Below, piece after piece: positions 34,003 through 46,451 of a stretch of DNA of 64,000 bases (position 1 is its first letter; every line of letters begins with the position of its first letter). The notes under the pieces are model-generated. The model was not told the origin of the DNA. It did not search any database and saw nothing but the letters and a program-made list of their open reading frames with translations. The position numbers and the translations under genes are program-made. The DNA is from Calycina herbarum (Eukaryota > Ascomycota > Leotiomycetes > Helotiales > Pezizellaceae), in NCBI GenBank assembly GCA_001414485.1, contig LLEY01000182.1:1-64000 (forward strand), given 5' to 3'.

Positions 34003-37000
34003 CTAAGACATGGTAAGAACGGTGGAGTGGTGCAAGTTGCGAACTTTGATAGAACGTTCGCGGTCGTCTCGCAATGTGATAACGGGTGTGATAATTAGCT
34101 TAAGTCGAGTTTGAGTCAGTTGAAGCTGCATTGGGTCTGCATCCGGTCTGTCTTTTGCAATCATGGTAGCTGCAGCAAACTTCCCAGCGGTCTCGGGGAA
34201 TATTACTTGAAAACTCAATCTGGAGGTGTGCATCTTTACACCGATGTCCCAGGCTCTCATGGCAACTACCCCGAGATCACGTCCTGCATCCTGTCGAATT
34301 GCACCCTCATTGAGCAGCATACCAACATAATCTCTCAACTTTTTACAATGGGCCTGCATCGTCACTGACTTCCAGAATTCGAAATGTGGGGAAGCCATGA
34401 TGGTGTGGACAGCTTTTACCAAGCGATCGACAAGAGCTTGGCGCTCTTCGTTGGCAAGGCCTGCGACACTTGTTAGTTTCTAGATCTCAACTGCCTGGCA
34501 TACATGTAAAACTTACCTCGAACTTTCATTGCTTCTTTCACCTCTTTGATCGCATTGTCAGTCTCCACAGAGAAGCCGAACCAGGTGTCGATCACCAAGA
34601 TCTTCTGGAAGCAGTAGGATAGGATGAGACGCATCACGAAGTATTTTCGCGAATCTTCCTGGGAGATCAGAAGCATAACATGCGTATGTGAATCCTGAGT
34701 ATGACCCGGGTACGCAATCGACATCATATACTCCCAAAGCTCTTGCTTCTTTGGGGGAATTTCCTTATCCGTCTCTGGGTTAGGCTTACTGCAATAAGAG
34801 TTCACATATCCCTCTGTGATTCCATAAAAAACACCAAATTCACCGCTGAAATCTTCGGATTCTGGTGTGATGTGAAGATGCACAAGAGCCATCGCCTGCG
34901 ACTCTGGATAATTAGGGCCTGTTGGGATATCTCCGTACTCGGTTGGGGTCGCAGTGATAGTCTTGGTACTAGGAATGAAACTGTTGTTGGTACCACCATT
35001 TCGTCGGCGGTTTCTTACCACAGCAGGTCCAGTTGGAATACCACTGTATGGTGACGGACCGGATAGCTTGGAAGGACTTGGCGACTTTGCACGCGGAGTC
35101 TTGTCACCAAAAGCAGAAGACGAGCTTAGGGACTTCTTGTGTGATGCAACCGGGGAGGTGAAGGGGTCTGCGATGTTCACGCGTGGACCTCGGTGACTTA
35201 CTCTCGACTCCATGTTCGCAAGCTGCTTCATCAAGGCCTGGTTGGTATTTCGTAAGGTCTGCTCGTGACTATAACCCTCCTCGATTTGTTTATTTGCCTG
35301 TTCAAGTTGTGCCAGAATGATGGTTTTTTCTTGAATCACCTGGTCGCGCTCAGTCGTGAGGCTAGCTAGGCGACGCACCATGTCCTCCATTTCTGTTTTT
35401 AGGTTAACAGACGCGTTGTCGTCCTTGTCAATCTTTCGTTGGACAGAACGCGATTTCTCCGTGAAGTCGTGACCGAAGATACGAAACTGTTCCAGGATGC
35501 GACTCTGTATTTGCGGTGAGATACCAGGGTTGTTCTGGATGGACCGCTGAGTTGCGGTGATATGCTCATAGACGAGCTGCTTGAGTTGTGGTAGAGTAAC
35601 GTCCTACGAAGCAAATCAGTTTCGTGAATTGAAGAAAGCGAAGAAGAGAGTATGATGGATTGAAACTTACATCGGTGATCGAGAGACTGCCAAAGGCATC
35701 TTGCGCGGATGACAACTGACCAGCGCTCCCGAAGCTCAGGTTTGATACATGTGTGCTGCTAGAGTTCGAGCCGCGCGTATGGGCGTAGGAAACCGGTGGC
35801 CGATTATCCTTCGGGGGGAAGCCATTATGACCCTGGCTCATGCTGCGAGACATCTTGTCGAGTTGGGTTTGGATGCTTCGATTTGGGGTGGGTGATGGGA
35901 GTGGTTGCGATTTCGCAGGAACAGGTGTTGCGGCGGAGCCTTTTTCTCGACCGTTGGAAAAGACGGCCTGGACTAAACCACTTTGAGGTGCAGGTGGTGG
36001 AGGCCCACCAGAGCCTTGAGGGCGGTGGGTGGTTGGCTGTGCCGACATCTCGTCTGCTTGCTTCACTCTCTCTTCCTCTGTAATAGTCTGTGCGACCTGA
36101 TCGCTTGATACTTTTTGTCGCAGGTTCTTGACCTGCTTACGCCGCTTCAACCCTTTCTCGGACTGTACTTTGCGCAACTGTTTCGCTGAATTCTTGTCAT
36201 GCAACTCTTTTGTCGAATTGGAATTTCTGGAGGGGGCGACCACTGCACACCGTCAGAAAGCTGAGTTAGAGATGTCTTAACAAGAGGTGCTTCACGATAG
36301 CTGCAAAGCGCCTCAAGAGAAGTTGAATGCCAAGTATCGAGGACAGCTTGATTTGTAAAAGTGCATGCCGTTGAGATACCGTCGTGGTGTGCTTGTGACT
36401 TGAGGGAGATGGGTGACTCTTGATAGATTTGAAAACTCAAAGGAAGGTACAGGTTGTGTATTATATGCTGGAGGTGAGGTGCAGAGTAATTAGGGAAGAG
36501 GGAGGGATGTGGGGTAAGATGATGGTTGTGGGTTGAAAGAGGGAAAGGGGAAGAAAGAAGGTTCAACCTGCTTAAATACTTCTTTCCCCGCAGAGTTGCC
36601 GGCAGAAAGCAGATGCCCGAAATCTCTTTGCCCTATCAAATAAAAAGAATACGTTACTCACCAGGATAAGTTTCTGCCGGAAGCGGATAGCCAGCGCGGC
36701 GGTTGGGTGGAATGTACTATATGAAAGTTAGTCTTACTTCAATCACTAGCATGGTAAGTGGTTGGGAGGTGCTTGGATTCTCCTCATAAATTAAATAGAA
36801 AAAGTGAATACATATAAGCAATCCAATGAAAAGGGTTCCGCTTATCCCTTCTCAAATAAAAATAAAATGAAGTGTTGCAGCGGGCAATGTCTGGTAATTT
36901 CCTCCTGCCAATTAGACAAATCCACTTTCATAAGAAATACCAAGTCATGGTTCAATGAAAGTGAAAGAGTAATCATTTGGGCATAGGTCCCATTCCAAGA

Positions 37001-37811
37001 ATATCAACGAAGTTTCAAAAGAATTTTATTAAAGAAAATTATGGATCACATTCGCTGCTCTTGACAAATGGCTCTCCATCATCTTTTCAGTTCCAAGTAT
37101 GACCCATTGAGTCTATCATTGGTGATAATTTGAAAGAGAAAGCAAAGGCCGAGGTAGATAAACACTGCTCATGAAAGATGGAGACCCATTGATAGGTATA
37201 TGCAACATGGACCACTTCGATAAAAGCAAGTTCGAGGATTCCACAAGTGCAAGTATGAGATGGGAAAAGGAATAATCAAATCAAAATATCAAGAAGACAT
37301 GGTATGACGGCAGATAAAATGAAAGCCACAATGGAAGAAAAGATGACAGAAGATAGTACGGAAGAAACTGAACCACAATAGGAATAAAGAAGATCAAGGT
37401 TGACTAGACAAAGTAGAATAATATGTGTGGATTAACAGTACGTTAAAGAAAATCTTTGGACACAGAAATATAGCATGCAAGCATAGTCAAAGTGGACCTT
37501 CAAGTTACAGAAAGGGCAATGTAAAAGCAATCAGGCAGATGGAAACTTCCCAGAATCGTAGATAAATCAGGGACAACTGCCCCTTGGAATATTCACAATC
37601 ATGAAGCTATAGAAGTAAAGAAAATATATACCTGACGGTTTGTGCGAAAGTTCTAAAAAATAGAAAGGAATGAAACGTACCCGCACGTCGTCGTTTGAAG
37701 ATTCTGAGAGAGAAGAGTCAGTAATGGTATTTCCCTCAAGTTTCAATGTGGAGTTGTGTGGAAGAGGACTATTGAAGCTCGATCAAGAGAGTAATACAGT
37801 GCCTTACCCAT
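34003..37811 (-). CDS. uncharacterised coiled-coil protein with long 5' introns
   Basis: 732 aa. Exons in transcription order are 37811-37808 (within a larger exon 37860-37808), 37703-37681, 36716-36662, 36242-35671, 35603-34517 and 34460-34003; all phases fit. It starts MESSNDDVRYIPPNRRAGYP. An upstream exon, 38503-38457 (MAAPLEQD), can also be spliced in frame to 37860, giving a longer N-terminus. Residues 30-218 are basic, then Pro/Ser-rich and disordered. 219-290 is helical. 290-360 is a clear coiled coil (QEKTIILAQLEQANKQIEEG). A Ser/Pro linker is followed by a globular C-terminal domain (about 410-732) with FGVFYGITEGYVNSYC, WEYMMSIAYPG and VIDTWFGFSVE. I do not recognise the family; it seems conserved in fungi by its ordered composition. 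Introns of 419 and 964 bp are atypically long. No TM segment or signal peptide was seen. Confidence 0.75.
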
Positions 37812-38503
37812 CGCCCTCGCGAGGTAACATGCCATTCGAGGGGACGAAAAGGATGCGGGACTGTACACCAGTACCTGAAAAGTGCCCTCATTATGTTAAA
37901 GCCCTTGGCTTTCTCTTGTGGAGTAGCTGTGGGGATATGCGATTAAGGTGTAGTATTCTTGGACAGGGTTGTGTGGTTGTAAGGTAGGGGGAGCTCAGGT
38001 ATTGCAGTGGTCGGCTTTCGCTACCTGTGAGACAGATCCGCAGAAAGTGTATTCCAGTCTTTCCGTCTGCAAGAAAGAAGCTATTGATGGCCCCCTTTGA
38101 ACGCTGGCTGCAACAATTGGAAGTCTATTTCTGCTGATCTGCCCAGGATACCCAAAGCTCTGGTTGGATAAGGGGTAATATGAAGGACCATTGACGTACG
38201 AGGGGTGAGGGCGGGGAGGGTGCTGCCGCTAGGAAGATTAGATTGTCAGCATGTTATTTCATGGTTGAAGGACGTCAACTTGCGCGAAGCAGTAGCGACG
38301 ATGAAGGGGGGAGTGTCTAAAGTCTCGAAAGTAGCTCGACTCGTCATGCCACGCGCAACTAGCGCTCGGTGCTTGGAGACAGGCTCAAGGGAGCGTTGGA
38401 GAAGAAGAGGGGTGTGTGGTCGTGTCGAGATCAGAGGATAAAGGGTGGAAACGTACCTGGATTCGCTCGAGAGAGCGAGGTCTTGCTCCAAGGGAGCAGC
38501 CAT
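37812..38503 (-). other. probable 5' exons or leader of the coiled-coil gene
   Basis: A start codon at 38503 followed by 15 codons and a GTACGT donor (38456) can join in frame to exon 37860-37808 through a 596 bp intron. Either this is the true N-terminus or it is a leader with the ORF beginning at 37811. A 17 bp tandem repeat lies just upstream of the ATG. Confidence 0.45.
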
Positions 38504-38558
38504 GATGGGTGAGGTTGTGGGTGGTGCGAAAGTAGTGGAGCAAGGAGAGATTTGAGTA

Positions 38559-38600
38559 GGGGAAGAGGTTGAAGAGGGGAAGAGGTTGAAGAGGGGAAGG
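38559..38600. repeat. purine-rich 17-bp tandem repeat
   Basis: About 2.5 units of GAGGGGAAGAGGTTGAA, all purine/T on the plus strand, lie some 55 bp upstream of the possible start codon at 38503. It may be part of a CT-rich promoter tract (CT-rich on the coding strand), a common fungal promoter feature. Confidence 0.7.
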
Positions 38601-39599
38601 AGTTCCAGGGCCTGAATTTTGCAAATATCTTGTGTGCGTGCGCTGCTTAGTCGACTAAGCAGAAGCTGCACAACCATTGGACCACCATTACACCCCCAAC
38701 CCCAGTCAAACAGCTCATTCAAGGCAGCAGGGCAAAGATCTAAGGCATTTTAAGCTTCTACTGGACTATCTTATCCTACGATATGCTGTCAATTGGATGC
38801 AAAATCACGTCTTGTGAAGGGATCCTGGGATTTGGGACCTGACGCGCTAGTGACTACCAAACACCTCTCAATGACGACCCCAAAAAGAAGCCATTCCATG
38901 AGGACTTTTAGGCAATGAACTAAGCTGTTTTAACATGGTTTTACGTGCATTGCTGCTTTATCCTAGTACTCCAGCGATTGAGGGTTGCATGAGGCTATTC
39001 CAGTTTTTTCAGGCCTCCAAAAATCCGGACTTTTGAACCGTGAGCACACACACTGCTGGGATCCGTCCACAGCCCCCCAGGTAGCTAGATTAGGTGGTAG
39101 CAGACTATTCAGTGAGAAATTGAGGTAATCAGGCCTGTTTTGTACGACAATCGTCCAGCGTTGAGGTGCATTCAAGGATTGCGACGCCAAAAGTTCCATG
39201 AGAACATTCCGGAATTCTGCGATAAGAGCTTCCACTGCATGAAAGGCGCACCAACAATCTCCTCAAAGCTGCGCACCAATAGCAAAGGCACCAATCTCTT
39301 TCAGATCAATTGGTAATGCAAAATACACAAGAATTCCAGTCTTTGTGATGAATTTTAGCCTAGAATCACCCAAAATTACCAGATTTCAACCAGTTTTAGA
39401 AATAAAGATGCGCAATCGATGACAATCCGTACTTTTTCACTACCAAATCTGCATTTTTATTCATTCAAAATTATCAAAATCCTTAAATTCACGAATTGAT
39501 AGGGTAGAAATGTCAGCATGTCGTGTGGTAAAGTCGGCTAATTAACCACTTTAGGCCAAAATTTCGGTTGCGAAGGCGGTGGGCAACCGAACCCCTAAT
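38601..39599. other. intergenic, one weak ORF
   Basis: A 90-codon minus-strand frame at 38963-39235 (MEALIAEFRNVLMELLAS) is protein-like but has no domain I recognise and no flanking exon. The sequence becomes steadily more AT-rich toward the retroelement relic at 39.6 kb. Confidence 0.35.
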
Positions 39600-42150
39600 T
39601 CAACAAACCTAGAGGTCATGAAATGCGAAACTAGGCACTTTTGAAACAATTATATTAAATAAACTAAAGACTAAAATAAGCACTTACTTGATTTAATTAT
39701 TTTCTAGACTTTTAAAATAATTTCCTCTGTTTGTAAAGTCTTTCTCTTTTAATTACTCTATTAAAATAGAAAACACTAGTTTTTGAAAGTTAATTCAGAT
39801 ACTTTAAGTGAATTTAAGAGCTCTAAATAACCTTCTAATCTAGTAAGTTCTTATAAAAGAACTTTGCTTTTCTAAAGAAATAGGAAAAAGAAGGTAATAA
39901 GAGATAATTTAAAGACTAAAAGTGGAATTGAGACCTCTAAATAATACTCAAGTGTAGTAAGTACTTATAAAACTACCTTGTTTTTCTATTAATTCAAGAA
40001 AAGAGAGATAAAAAAAGATTTTTAGATACTCTAAGTAAATTTAAAAGCTCTAAATAACCTTTTAGTCAAGTGAGTTCTTATAAAAGTACTTTGTTTCTCT
40101 AAAGATAGAAGAAGATAATCCAGATGTGAAAAGTAAATTTAAGAGTACTAAATAACATTTTATTTAAGTTATAGAGTAGAGATTATCAAGTTAGACAGAG
40201 ATATTCTTTTTTAACTATTTATTATTTATTTAGTTACGACTCTCTAAGTTTCTAAGTTTCTAGCTTTTACGTTTTAGCACTTACATAACTAAATAAGAAG
40301 TCGTAGGTATTGACCTCGATACTTAGGTTGCTAGTGTTTTGGCTTTCTTATTTTGTTATAGAACCTTCCAGGTTATACTAGACCTCCCGTAGCACGTAAC
40401 ACTGGGAGTCTATATAAACTTCTTCCAGGCTATTCTTTAGTAGGATATCTTGAATTCACTCTTTACTTCTCAGCTGGTCCCTGAAATTTCACTAGTGCTA
40501 TCTCGCTAGTATCGGCCTGGAATAGGCACCGGGATTTTCCTCGGGTTCTAGCTGTTTGTCGTTAATCATAAACAGCCAGGATCACACGCTTCCGCTGCCG
40601 TTCGTTGTCTTGACTTCGTGGGCAAACGACGAACTTTACACCATCCTCTCTCAAACGAACCGACATCCTTCGCTGGAACGTTAAGTCTTGATCGCTTCAC
40701 GGAGCTCTTGAGAAACCCCCCTTCCAATGGCGGATTCAAGCTACGAAAAGGAAGCCACGAAACGTCAGCAAAGAATAGGAGCGGAGACTGAGGAGCTTAT
40801 TCAACGGAAATACTTAGAAAGGGTAGCAAGTACTTGTATCTCGGAATAGGAAAGAAGGCAAGCAAGGGAGGAGCTAAGAAAGGATGAGAAAGCGAAGAAA
40901 AAACCGGCTTCGTTATACACTTCTTCCTCGCGAGACAAGCAACGTTTACAACCCCCAAGATCAAGAAAACCGGGATAGAACGAATTCCTTGTAAACCAAC
41001 CGGTTTTATTATACGCGAGAAAAAACCGAGAGAAGAGGAATAAGACGCCCAGGCTAGCTCTTTCAACCTCAAGCCTATATTTTGTCACTCCATGGACGAG
41101 TTCGAGGAGGTGATCGGGAAATTCGAGGTTGTAGAGAAAGAAAAGAAACCGACTCTCGAGACTCACAAAAGAGTTGCTTCTCTGTACCGACTTTCTACAT
41201 CTCTCGAGAGTTGCAATACTCGCGGTCTTTCACGTCTTCTACCGACTCAATCTTGTACACTATACGTTTTTAAAGCTACTTCACGCTCGCGTGCTACGAA
41301 CTTCAAGTCCTCAAAGCTGAGTACTTACTCTTATTAGTTCTCAGCAAGCTCCAATTTCTGCTACGAAGCCAATTCCGAAGAACAAAGTGAAGGGTACATC
41401 TCGTATCCTTGGGACCCCGGTGGCGATAAAAATAACAGAAGTGAAAGAAGAAGACTTGGGATTTGGGACTTTGTTTACTTTACGATACGCTGGCGGGAAG
41501 TACTTTTGAAGATTATCCCGGAAGAGAAATAACAAAGTTGTTTGGGACTTCACTTGCGATACGGGAAAGCGCTCATGAAGAGTCTTACTCGCATGGTCGT
41601 TGAGAGAAGCGATGTCTTCTTTTTGGAGGCAATTGCTACCGAATAAGCTGGAGCCAGTCGGGCAAGCTGGCACGACCCCGAGAGCCTGCATATATTACTC
41701 CTAGGCTCTCTCTTCCGAAGGACATCATGAATTCACTTTTTACTACACATCTTAGACCTCACACCAGTTATGAATTGAACTTTCCACATCACTTTTTAAA
41801 AGCGAAAGTTTTTTAGAAACTACTTTGATTTTCTAGAGATTTAAATAAAGCAAATTAGGAGACAGTTAGTAAAGAAAAGTTAAAGGTATCTAAGTAAGTT
41901 GTTACGAAGTTACTTTGTCTTCTTATACTTCCAAAGAAATGAAATCAGAAAAGATCATTAAAATAGTATAAGATCTTAATTAACAGGGTCAAGGGCCACG
42001 ATCTTATTGTGGCGGGGTTTTGTTCCACATCGCAATTGAGCACTCATGGATGGATCTTGTTACGAGTAGCAATTTCCAAGTTTGTTGAGTACTTTTATCT
42101 ATATTATTAAAAGATTTTACTTTTATAGTCTTCGTTTATTTTCTTATGTA
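39600..42150 (+). mobile_element. degenerate LTR-retroelement relic
   Basis: AT-rich blocks at 39600-40300 and 41780-42150 share wording (TCTAAAT/AAGTAAGTT...ACTTTG...TTTCT) and flank a GC-richer core. The words GGATATCTTGAATTCACTCTTTACT (about 40440) and GGACATCATGAATTCACTTTTTACT (about 41720) form a diverged direct repeat 1.28 kb apart, as expected of LTR segments. After the first block comes an ATG at 40727 (MADSSYEKEATKRQQR), a lysine/arginine/glutamate-rich gag-like reading frame interrupted by TAG codons at about 40849 and 40978 and by a later frameshift (MDEFEEVIGKFEVVEKEKK). No reverse transcriptase or integrase is visible, so the element is internally deleted or non-autonomous. CAG-to-TAG stops and AT enrichment fit RIP. 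Confidence 0.5.
39801..40180. repeat. four diverged tandem copies, about 95-116 bp unit
   Basis: Units beginning near 39801, 39911, 40027 and 40121 share the order [ACTTTAAGTGAATTTAAGAG]-CTCTAAATAACCTT-TAGTAAGTTCTTATAAAA-ACTTTG-TTTCT. They are heavily diverged toward A/T. They lie inside the left AT-rich block of the retroelement relic. Confidence 0.65.
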
Positions 42151-44232
42151 CAGGTTGCGGTAACTTAGGCATAGATAGGGGTTTGAGTAGGCTATTAGTA
42201 GGCTATGAAACCTCGGAACAGAGGCTCAAAGAGACTCCTCTCTTGCACCTGGCTCTTGTGGAGAATTGTAGGAGGGCTATTTCGGGTTTTGGAAGTGGGA
42301 AAGGAACCTAACCTTTTTTACTATTTTTATTGATAGTGGGTATCTTAGTTTTTACGGCTCTTTTCTAGTTTCCGATAAGGGTGCTATTGGGGGATTTATT
42401 GTGTGTATGTACTTTTTTATTTGGTTTCTGATGCTCTGGAAATGATTGTGAATACTGCAAAATCTCTCTTTCACGTCTATGATCCAGATAGCCCTGCCGT
42501 CCAGGGGTTGTTTAAACAAGGCTTCTCGAACTGTTTCTTCCAAGTTCGAGCATTCCGGGAGAACCCCTTTTCAGATTCTGGTATTTCATTCACCTAGCTA
42601 TGTATCGGAAATTATATCTCACGAAGTTCTAGCAGCTGTTCTACAAGTATCCTTTGAGGAACCAAATGTTTCGTAAAACACGAAGTTAAATGCACAACCA
42701 GAACCCACTCCCGCACCTTCAATTATGGAATTTTCAAGCATTAACTCCTCAACTTTCGGACGAAACTACGAAGGAAATCAAGGACGAGCCCCTCAAGCAT
42801 ATTTGACTGATTCAATCTGCAGCTCAGCCTCTTGTTCATGCCCTCAAGTTCGGGGATTCAAGGTCTTTTTTTGGGGGGGGGTTTTCGAGTCTGGTGAGAA
42901 TGGCGTTCCTAGCGAGGTTGACCACTTTACAGAGATCTTGAGACTTGACGAAAGGTATAAACTACCCATTCCATCGCCACCAATACAACAAAACAAACAT
43001 CAGAATATCCCTTCGCGGGGTTTCCAACCAATTTCAGGAAATCTCAAAAAGCATCATCTCCAGCATCCATCCACACGTCCAAAAGTCCTCGACAATTCCA
43101 ACGCCGAGATGAACACCCTACCCCCCCCCCCCTTCTCCCTCCATCCAAAAAAAAAAGAAAAGTACCCCCAAAACCCCCATCAACTACTACACTTCCCCAC
43201 CAACAACATTCTCATCAGAAAATCAAGAAAGAGAGCATCAGGATCAGGGCCAAAACCCAACAAGAAGGAAAGAACCGTCTTTTCGGAACCAATAGTGAGC
43301 CGGTAGGGTTCGAGGGTTACCAAGAACCACCCATACATAGCCTATCCAACCTCCTGCATCTCTCACCCACCAACTCACTCACCAACTCCTTCCACAACAA
43401 TCAAATATCAACGTGGAGCAACCCAAGTCAAACCAAGGCAACGAGAGAGTGGCTCAGCGGAAGAAGTCGAGACATACCTCATGAATTCAATGTGAATGAG
43501 AAAGGGGACCAAGTAAAGCTTAAATCATCATAATTCATCATAACCCATCTTCACATGGCACATCTCAATCATAACTCACATCTTCACCTCACATCATCAC
43601 ATCAATCACCCAACTAAGTAAAACAAGCACAAATTCATGCCAAAAGCATTCAATCGAATTATCCACATAGAAAAAACAAAACTCAAACAATCGTACCGCC
43701 TAACTAAGAGGAGAGAGAAAAAATTAATTCTTTTCTGTCTGTAGGGGAGAGAGAAACGAAACTGCCTATGTGCAATCAGCAGGGGGGTCCAAAGCCTCTC
43801 AATAACTTGGGTCAACACGGGTATTTTCTTGGAAAAGAGAAAAGTGTGTCGTGGAGAGAAATTCCTGCGATGAATGATAAATCAGCAACTCTCTTCGGGA
43901 CAATCTTGTTTCTGCTGATACCGATGTTCGAAAGCTAGGGGAGTCGAGTATTTCGGAACCGAGCTGTGAAGTCGATTTCTTGGGAAGGACGATGTTGAAA
44001 GAGGCATGCGACCTAAATGGACTGACTTCCCGGGGAACCCGGAGAGGAGATTGCGATTATTAGAAAACGCCAAGGGGAACCGAGGATCGAATTATAGTCC
44101 GGCGGTTTGCGTAGGTATAGTGATGTCGGGTAGTCATCTGTTCCATATGTTGTTAGCGACTGAATCTGCAAAATCAAAGGAGTCAGCATACCATGAGTCC
44201 CTAGAGTATCACGTGTAGCCCCTATTAGCATC
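42151..44232. other. intergenic, no supported gene
   Basis: A 193-codon plus-strand frame at 42725-43306 is low-complexity, contains homopolymer G/C/A runs and has no domain, so I do not call it a gene. 43300-43620 is rich in CAAC/CATC repeats. The right end is the 3' flank of the splicing-factor gene. Confidence 0.4.
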
Positions 44233-46155
44233 TTAAATGGCTTTTGTGCGTGAGAACAAACTGCTGTAGACGGCATCCACAACAGGTGTAGCGGTAATCA
44301 TCCGCCCGCCAAAATATCGGCCGTTGAGACCCTTGATGGCGTTCTCTCCACCCTGAACCCGATCGAATTTCAAATAGATATCGCCTTGGGAGTTTGGATC
44401 TAAAGCAATGTGAACAACGTGGCCATATTTCTCTTCCGCCTCTGCGCGGACGTCATCCTCGAGTTCCTTTTCCCAGGCATCACCTTCTTCTCTGTAATTA
44501 ACATGTTAGCAAATATGTCTCAATACAGCATGGAACGGGAACTTACTCTGCAGGGTCAAACATATTCTTGAGCAGAACACATCTGCTTGCCATGTTGACA
44601 TTGACAGGCAAAGGCTTGGTTTCGGTTTTCGGTTTCAAAATTTCGCGTCTTTCGTCACGGCCTTTGGTGGCGGTAGCGGGTTCGTCGGTTCTGGCAAGCT
44701 TCCTCATCAATGCATCTCGACTATAATTGCTGAAGTTTACCCCGCCGACATCTGTATCATCCAAAGCGCTAGCACCCCCAGCGCCTTTATCGTTATCTCG
44801 TCCGCCGGCTCGATCAAAATTGCTAGTATTGGCAGCTGTGGGACCGCGCCCACCAGCACCGGAGAATGCAGAACCCTGGAATTGTTGTTGGTGGCTCTGA
44901 CCTTGGAATCTCTGCAGCAAACTGGCGGTAGACTCGGGAGTAAACTTATCGTTTCCAAGACCAACACGAATTGGGCGCCCTGCCAGGTCAAACCCATTCA
45001 TCTTCTCAAGTGCTTCACGAGCCTGGTTTGGATCACGGAACCTAATTTGTTAGCGGTGTTTAACAGTGTTGAGTTGGGGAAACATACTGAACAAACCCAT
45101 AACCTCGACTGCGACCTTGCTCTTCCTTTTGTAACTGAACAAACTCAAGTTCGCCGAAAGGCTCAAAAACATTCTGTAGATCGCTTTCAGTGATGCTGAA
45201 ATGGATGTTACCCACATAAAGGCGATGGAAAGGGATCTGATTAAGGTTACTACCAGTGGCTTCTGGATTTCGAACTTGACGATTCTTCTCGGCCTCTGTG
45301 AGTTGGGCGATAATGGGAATTCCTAGTAGCTTCTGACCAGTGAGTTGTATAGCAGCGGGGACCGATTCTTCGTTCTTAAACTCAACGTAGCCAACACTGT
45401 AAAAATGATTAGCAAATGAATTAACGATGGCGGAGGTGTGTTTCATACCCTTTAGATCTGCCACTAACTCTGTCCTTGACAATTTGAGCCTCCTTGACTG
45501 GGCCAACCTTTTCGAAAAAAGCTATGAGTTCTTTAGTCCTAAGACGAGCAGCAAGCTGTTGAACAAAAACCGTGCGACGATCACGCTCATCCTCTGTCAA
45601 GGGAGGAGTGCTTTCTCGCTTTGGGCTTCTACTTGGGCGACGTCCCTCATTGCGCCCACCTCGTCGGTCATCTCTGGGTTTATTTTCTGCCTCATCACGA
45701 TCCCCGCGACGATCACCACCGCGAGGGCGATAATATCTGTTGGGGCTTCGAGAACGCGAACGAGCACGGCCACCACCTCGATAATAATCTCCATCTCGTC
45801 GGCCGTTTTCGTCAGGGCTGTCTCTGTGGCGACGTGAGTGTCGACGGTCATCATCACGGCTTCGGCTTCTACGCCTACTCTTCGCACTGCCATGAGCGCT
45901 TCCGTGTTCACTGGTGGGAGTACCGATCAATTCCTTGTCTCCATTTTCTCTGCGAGGCTTGTCTCTGCTGCGGTCTCTGCGCTTGCGATCACGATCGCGA
46001 TCTCTGCTACCATCACGGTTGCGTTCTCTATCTCGACGGTCGTTGCGTTCCGACTTATGACGGTCATCGTCTTTGGGCTTCGCGCTTCCGTTTTGCTCGG
46101 TCGGAGTGGCATTTGCAGTCGAGTCGAGAAGAGCTTCGACGTCTAGGGCTGACAT
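44233..46155 (-). CDS. rsd1: RBM39/CAPER-type splicing factor (Rsd1-like)
   Basis: 589 aa in four exons: 46155-45449, 45396-45088, 45041-44547 and 44491-44233; phases agree and introns are 46-55 bp. Residues 30-180 form an RS-like domain of RD, RS and RE dipeptides. RRM1 spans about 194-270 ([17 protein letters not shown]), RRM2 about 298-372 ([19 protein letters not shown]), then a Gly/Gln linker. The C-terminal RRM3 is UHM-like ([10 protein letters not shown] to [13 protein letters not shown]). The order RS-RRM-RRM-RRM defines the RBM39/Pad-1 group, which acts in 3' splice-site recognition with U2AF partners; S. pombe Rsd1 is the fungal member. The nuclear role follows from the family. The RS domain creates a long antisense open frame that should be ignored. 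Confidence 0.95.
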
Positions 46156-46451
46156 TATGAAGTTATCGAAAGATCGTGTTTATGTTCGAAGATGTTGGAT
46201 TCGCACAAACTATGAAAGTAGGTTAGAATCTGCCACGTGGATGGATCTGATAGAAGAGGATCCAAGATTGATGGATGTAACTATTTGTGCTGTGTAAGGT
46301 GGAGAGTTGCAGGTTTTTGATGACTAGCACCGAAAAATCACCGGCTTTAGTTGGCGGGAAAATTCTAGTCTCTACACGTGACTCATCCCCTTTTCCACCA
46401 CTTGGAGGCAAAACTTTATCTAATTGGGTCTTTTGCTTCGTAGTAGTGATT
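46156..46451. promoter_or_regulatory. upstream region of splicing-factor gene
   Basis: This 296 bp stretch separates the splicing-factor start codon from the rRNA fragment and must hold most of its promoter. No defined motif is clear. Confidence 0.35.

Noticed and set aside
38963..39235. 90-codon minus-strand ORF that looked transposase-like
   Set aside because: No DDE motif, terminal repeats or homologous words could be identified.
42725..43306. 193-codon plus-strand ORF
   Set aside because: Low complexity with long G, C and A runs, no domain and no splice partner.
45621..46160. 179-codon plus-strand frame over the splicing factor
   Set aside because: It is antisense to the RS/RD domain; its H, D and C richness mirrors arginine and serine codons.
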